Source of the DNA: Candidatus Dormiibacterota bacterium
Lineage (GTDB): Bacteria; Chloroflexota; Dormibacteria; Aeolococcales; Aeolococcaceae
Direction of reading: 5' to 3'
Length of the DNA: 6,874 bases
Assembly: GCA_003135255.1 (NCBI GenBank)
Contig: PLAX01000214.1
Location: 4,273-11,146, forward strand
In this document: piece by piece, positions 6,295-6,874 of the stretch
Layout of the letters: the number at the start of each line of letters is the position of its first letter
Position numbering within the stretch: position 1 is the stretch's first letter
Position numbers and translations under genes: made by a program
Notes under the pieces: generated by a model
What the model was told of the DNA's origin: nothing
Seen by the model: the letters and a program-made list of their open reading frames with translations, nothing else
Databases searched by the model: none

Positions 6295-6874
6295 CAGCGC
6301 AGCCTCATGATCGGAAGCGGGGGCTCGTCGAGTGGCTCCTTGGCATAGCGCCGCACCGCGGTGCCGAGCAGGAAGAGCTCGACCAGCATCGACTCACCGC
6401 CCAGCTCATAGGTGGAGAGATCGGTCTCGACGCCGACGGCGCCGTCGGCGTCGACGGTCGCGACCTCGGCCTCGAGGTGGTTGATGCCGAGCATCCGGGC
6501 CTCCTCGATGCCGTCGCTGATCTGCTGGATGCGCGTGTTCGACCACGAGCGCAGCGCCCACTCGGTGCCGCAGCCGGGGTCGATCTCCAGCGCCCCGATG
6601 CCCATCACCAGCGCGACCGGGACGTAGCCTCCGTGGAGCAGCTTGCTGAAGGCGACACCGTCCAGGTGGGACATGAACGGGGAGCGGAGCTGCGGACCGC
6701 CGCGGCGGCGCACGGCCGTGCCGATGCAGGTGAACTCCAGCGAGTTGCCGACGCCCTCCAGGTGGCGCCGGAGGATGCGCACCCCGACCACCCCGTGAGC
6801 GCCCAGGCCGTGTGCCTCCTCGAGGATCCGGCGCAGCGCGGCGTTGCGGGTTTCGGTGATGCCCGCCTCGTAGT
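6294..6874 (-). CDS. Second YbjQ-like tandem-domain protein, 5' end beyond the window
   Basis: The reading frame stays open to the right edge, giving at least 192 residues. The first visible residues, YEAGITETRNAALRRILEEA, then GAHGVVGVRI and IGTAV (50-54, counted from the first whole codon), form the C-terminal half of one YbjQ-like domain. A second, more divergent copy follows (about 66-177): FMSHLDG, LLHGGYVPVALVMG, a long helix containing EEAR, and a closing LFLLGTAVRRY. So this too is a tandem-domain protein, a paralogue of its downstream neighbour. The GTG at 6789-6791 could be mistaken for a start, but it encodes Val28 inside the conserved GVVGV strand. Two Cys are seen (in FTCIGTAV and DPGCGTE), with no metal-binding cluster. 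It is the first visible gene of the minus-strand block; its promoter must lie to the right. Function unknown. Confidence 0.75.
   Translation of the reverse strand, partial: YEAGITETRNAALRRILEEAHGLGAHGVVGVRILRRHLEGVGNSLEFTCIGTAVRRRGGPQLRSPFMSHLDGVAFSKLLHGGYVPVALVMGIGALEIDPGCGTEWALRSWSNTRIQQISDGIEEARMLGINHLEAEVATVDADGAVGVETDLSTYELGGESMLVELFLLGTAVRRYAKEPLDEPPLPIMRLR
6427..6454. repeat. 28-bp perfect palindrome within a YbjQ-like coding sequence
   Basis: TCGACGCCGACGGC (6427-6440) is followed directly by its exact reverse complement (6441-6454), with no spacer. It encodes VDADGAVGVE in the divergent YbjQ-like domain. All but the outermost codon are of the GNC type; because the reverse complement of GNC is again GN'C, such runs become palindromes easily, so this may be codon-driven. 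Confidence 0.8.

Noticed and set aside
6789..6791. GTG as the start of the right-edge gene
   Set aside because: The frame is open beyond it to the window edge. The upstream residues continue the YbjQ pattern (YEAG...A...GAHGVVGV), so this codon is an internal Val.

Overview
This is a GC-rich window with very strong G/C bias at third codon positions. It holds six protein-coding genes in two convergent blocks. The gene content suggests a high-GC bacterium of the Actinomycetota / Chloroflexota / Ca. Dormibacterota kind: a PspA carrying a PspAA domain, a fused FtcD, and tandem YbjQ-domain proteins. This taxonomic guess is an inference with low confidence. I see no tRNA, rRNA, CRISPR, insertion sequence or phage gene.

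Left block, plus strand. (1) A monofunctional GT51-type peptidoglycan glycosyltransferase-like protein lies at 69-908, with one membrane anchor and several altered catalytic motifs. (2) After a 160-base gap holding hairpins, a possible -10 box and a clear Shine-Dalgarno comes a PspA/IM30 protein (1069-2094) fused at its C-terminus to a PspAA domain. (3) Five bases later starts ftcD (2100-3734), a bifunctional glutamate formimidoyltransferase / formimidoyl-THF cyclodeaminase.

Right block, minus strand, transcribed toward ftcD. A gene truncated by the right edge (6294-6874) encodes YbjQ-like domains. Its stop codon overlaps by one base the start of a second gene (5443-6294) that encodes two further YbjQ-like domains. 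Then, 22 bases downstream, comes hutU (3747-5420), urocanate hydratase. The spacing suggests one transcript. ftcD and hutU end only 12 bases apart, and a small hairpin covers both stop codons.

Functional picture. HutU (step 2 of histidine degradation) and FtcD (which consumes the formiminoglutamate made at step 3) belong to one pathway: histidine to glutamate with the one-carbon unit passed to folate. They are on opposite strands, and each is attached to genes with no obvious link to histidine: ftcD to an envelope-stress PspA fusion, hutU to tandem YbjQ-domain proteins. hutH and hutI are not in the window.

Most notable points: the PspA-PspAA fusion and its tight coupling to ftcD; a terminator-like perfect hairpin plus a well-placed Met at the domain junction of FtcD, which looks like a fusion scar; at least four YbjQ-like half-domains in two overlapping genes upstream of hutU; and a GT51 protein whose second catalytic glutamate appears to be Gln.
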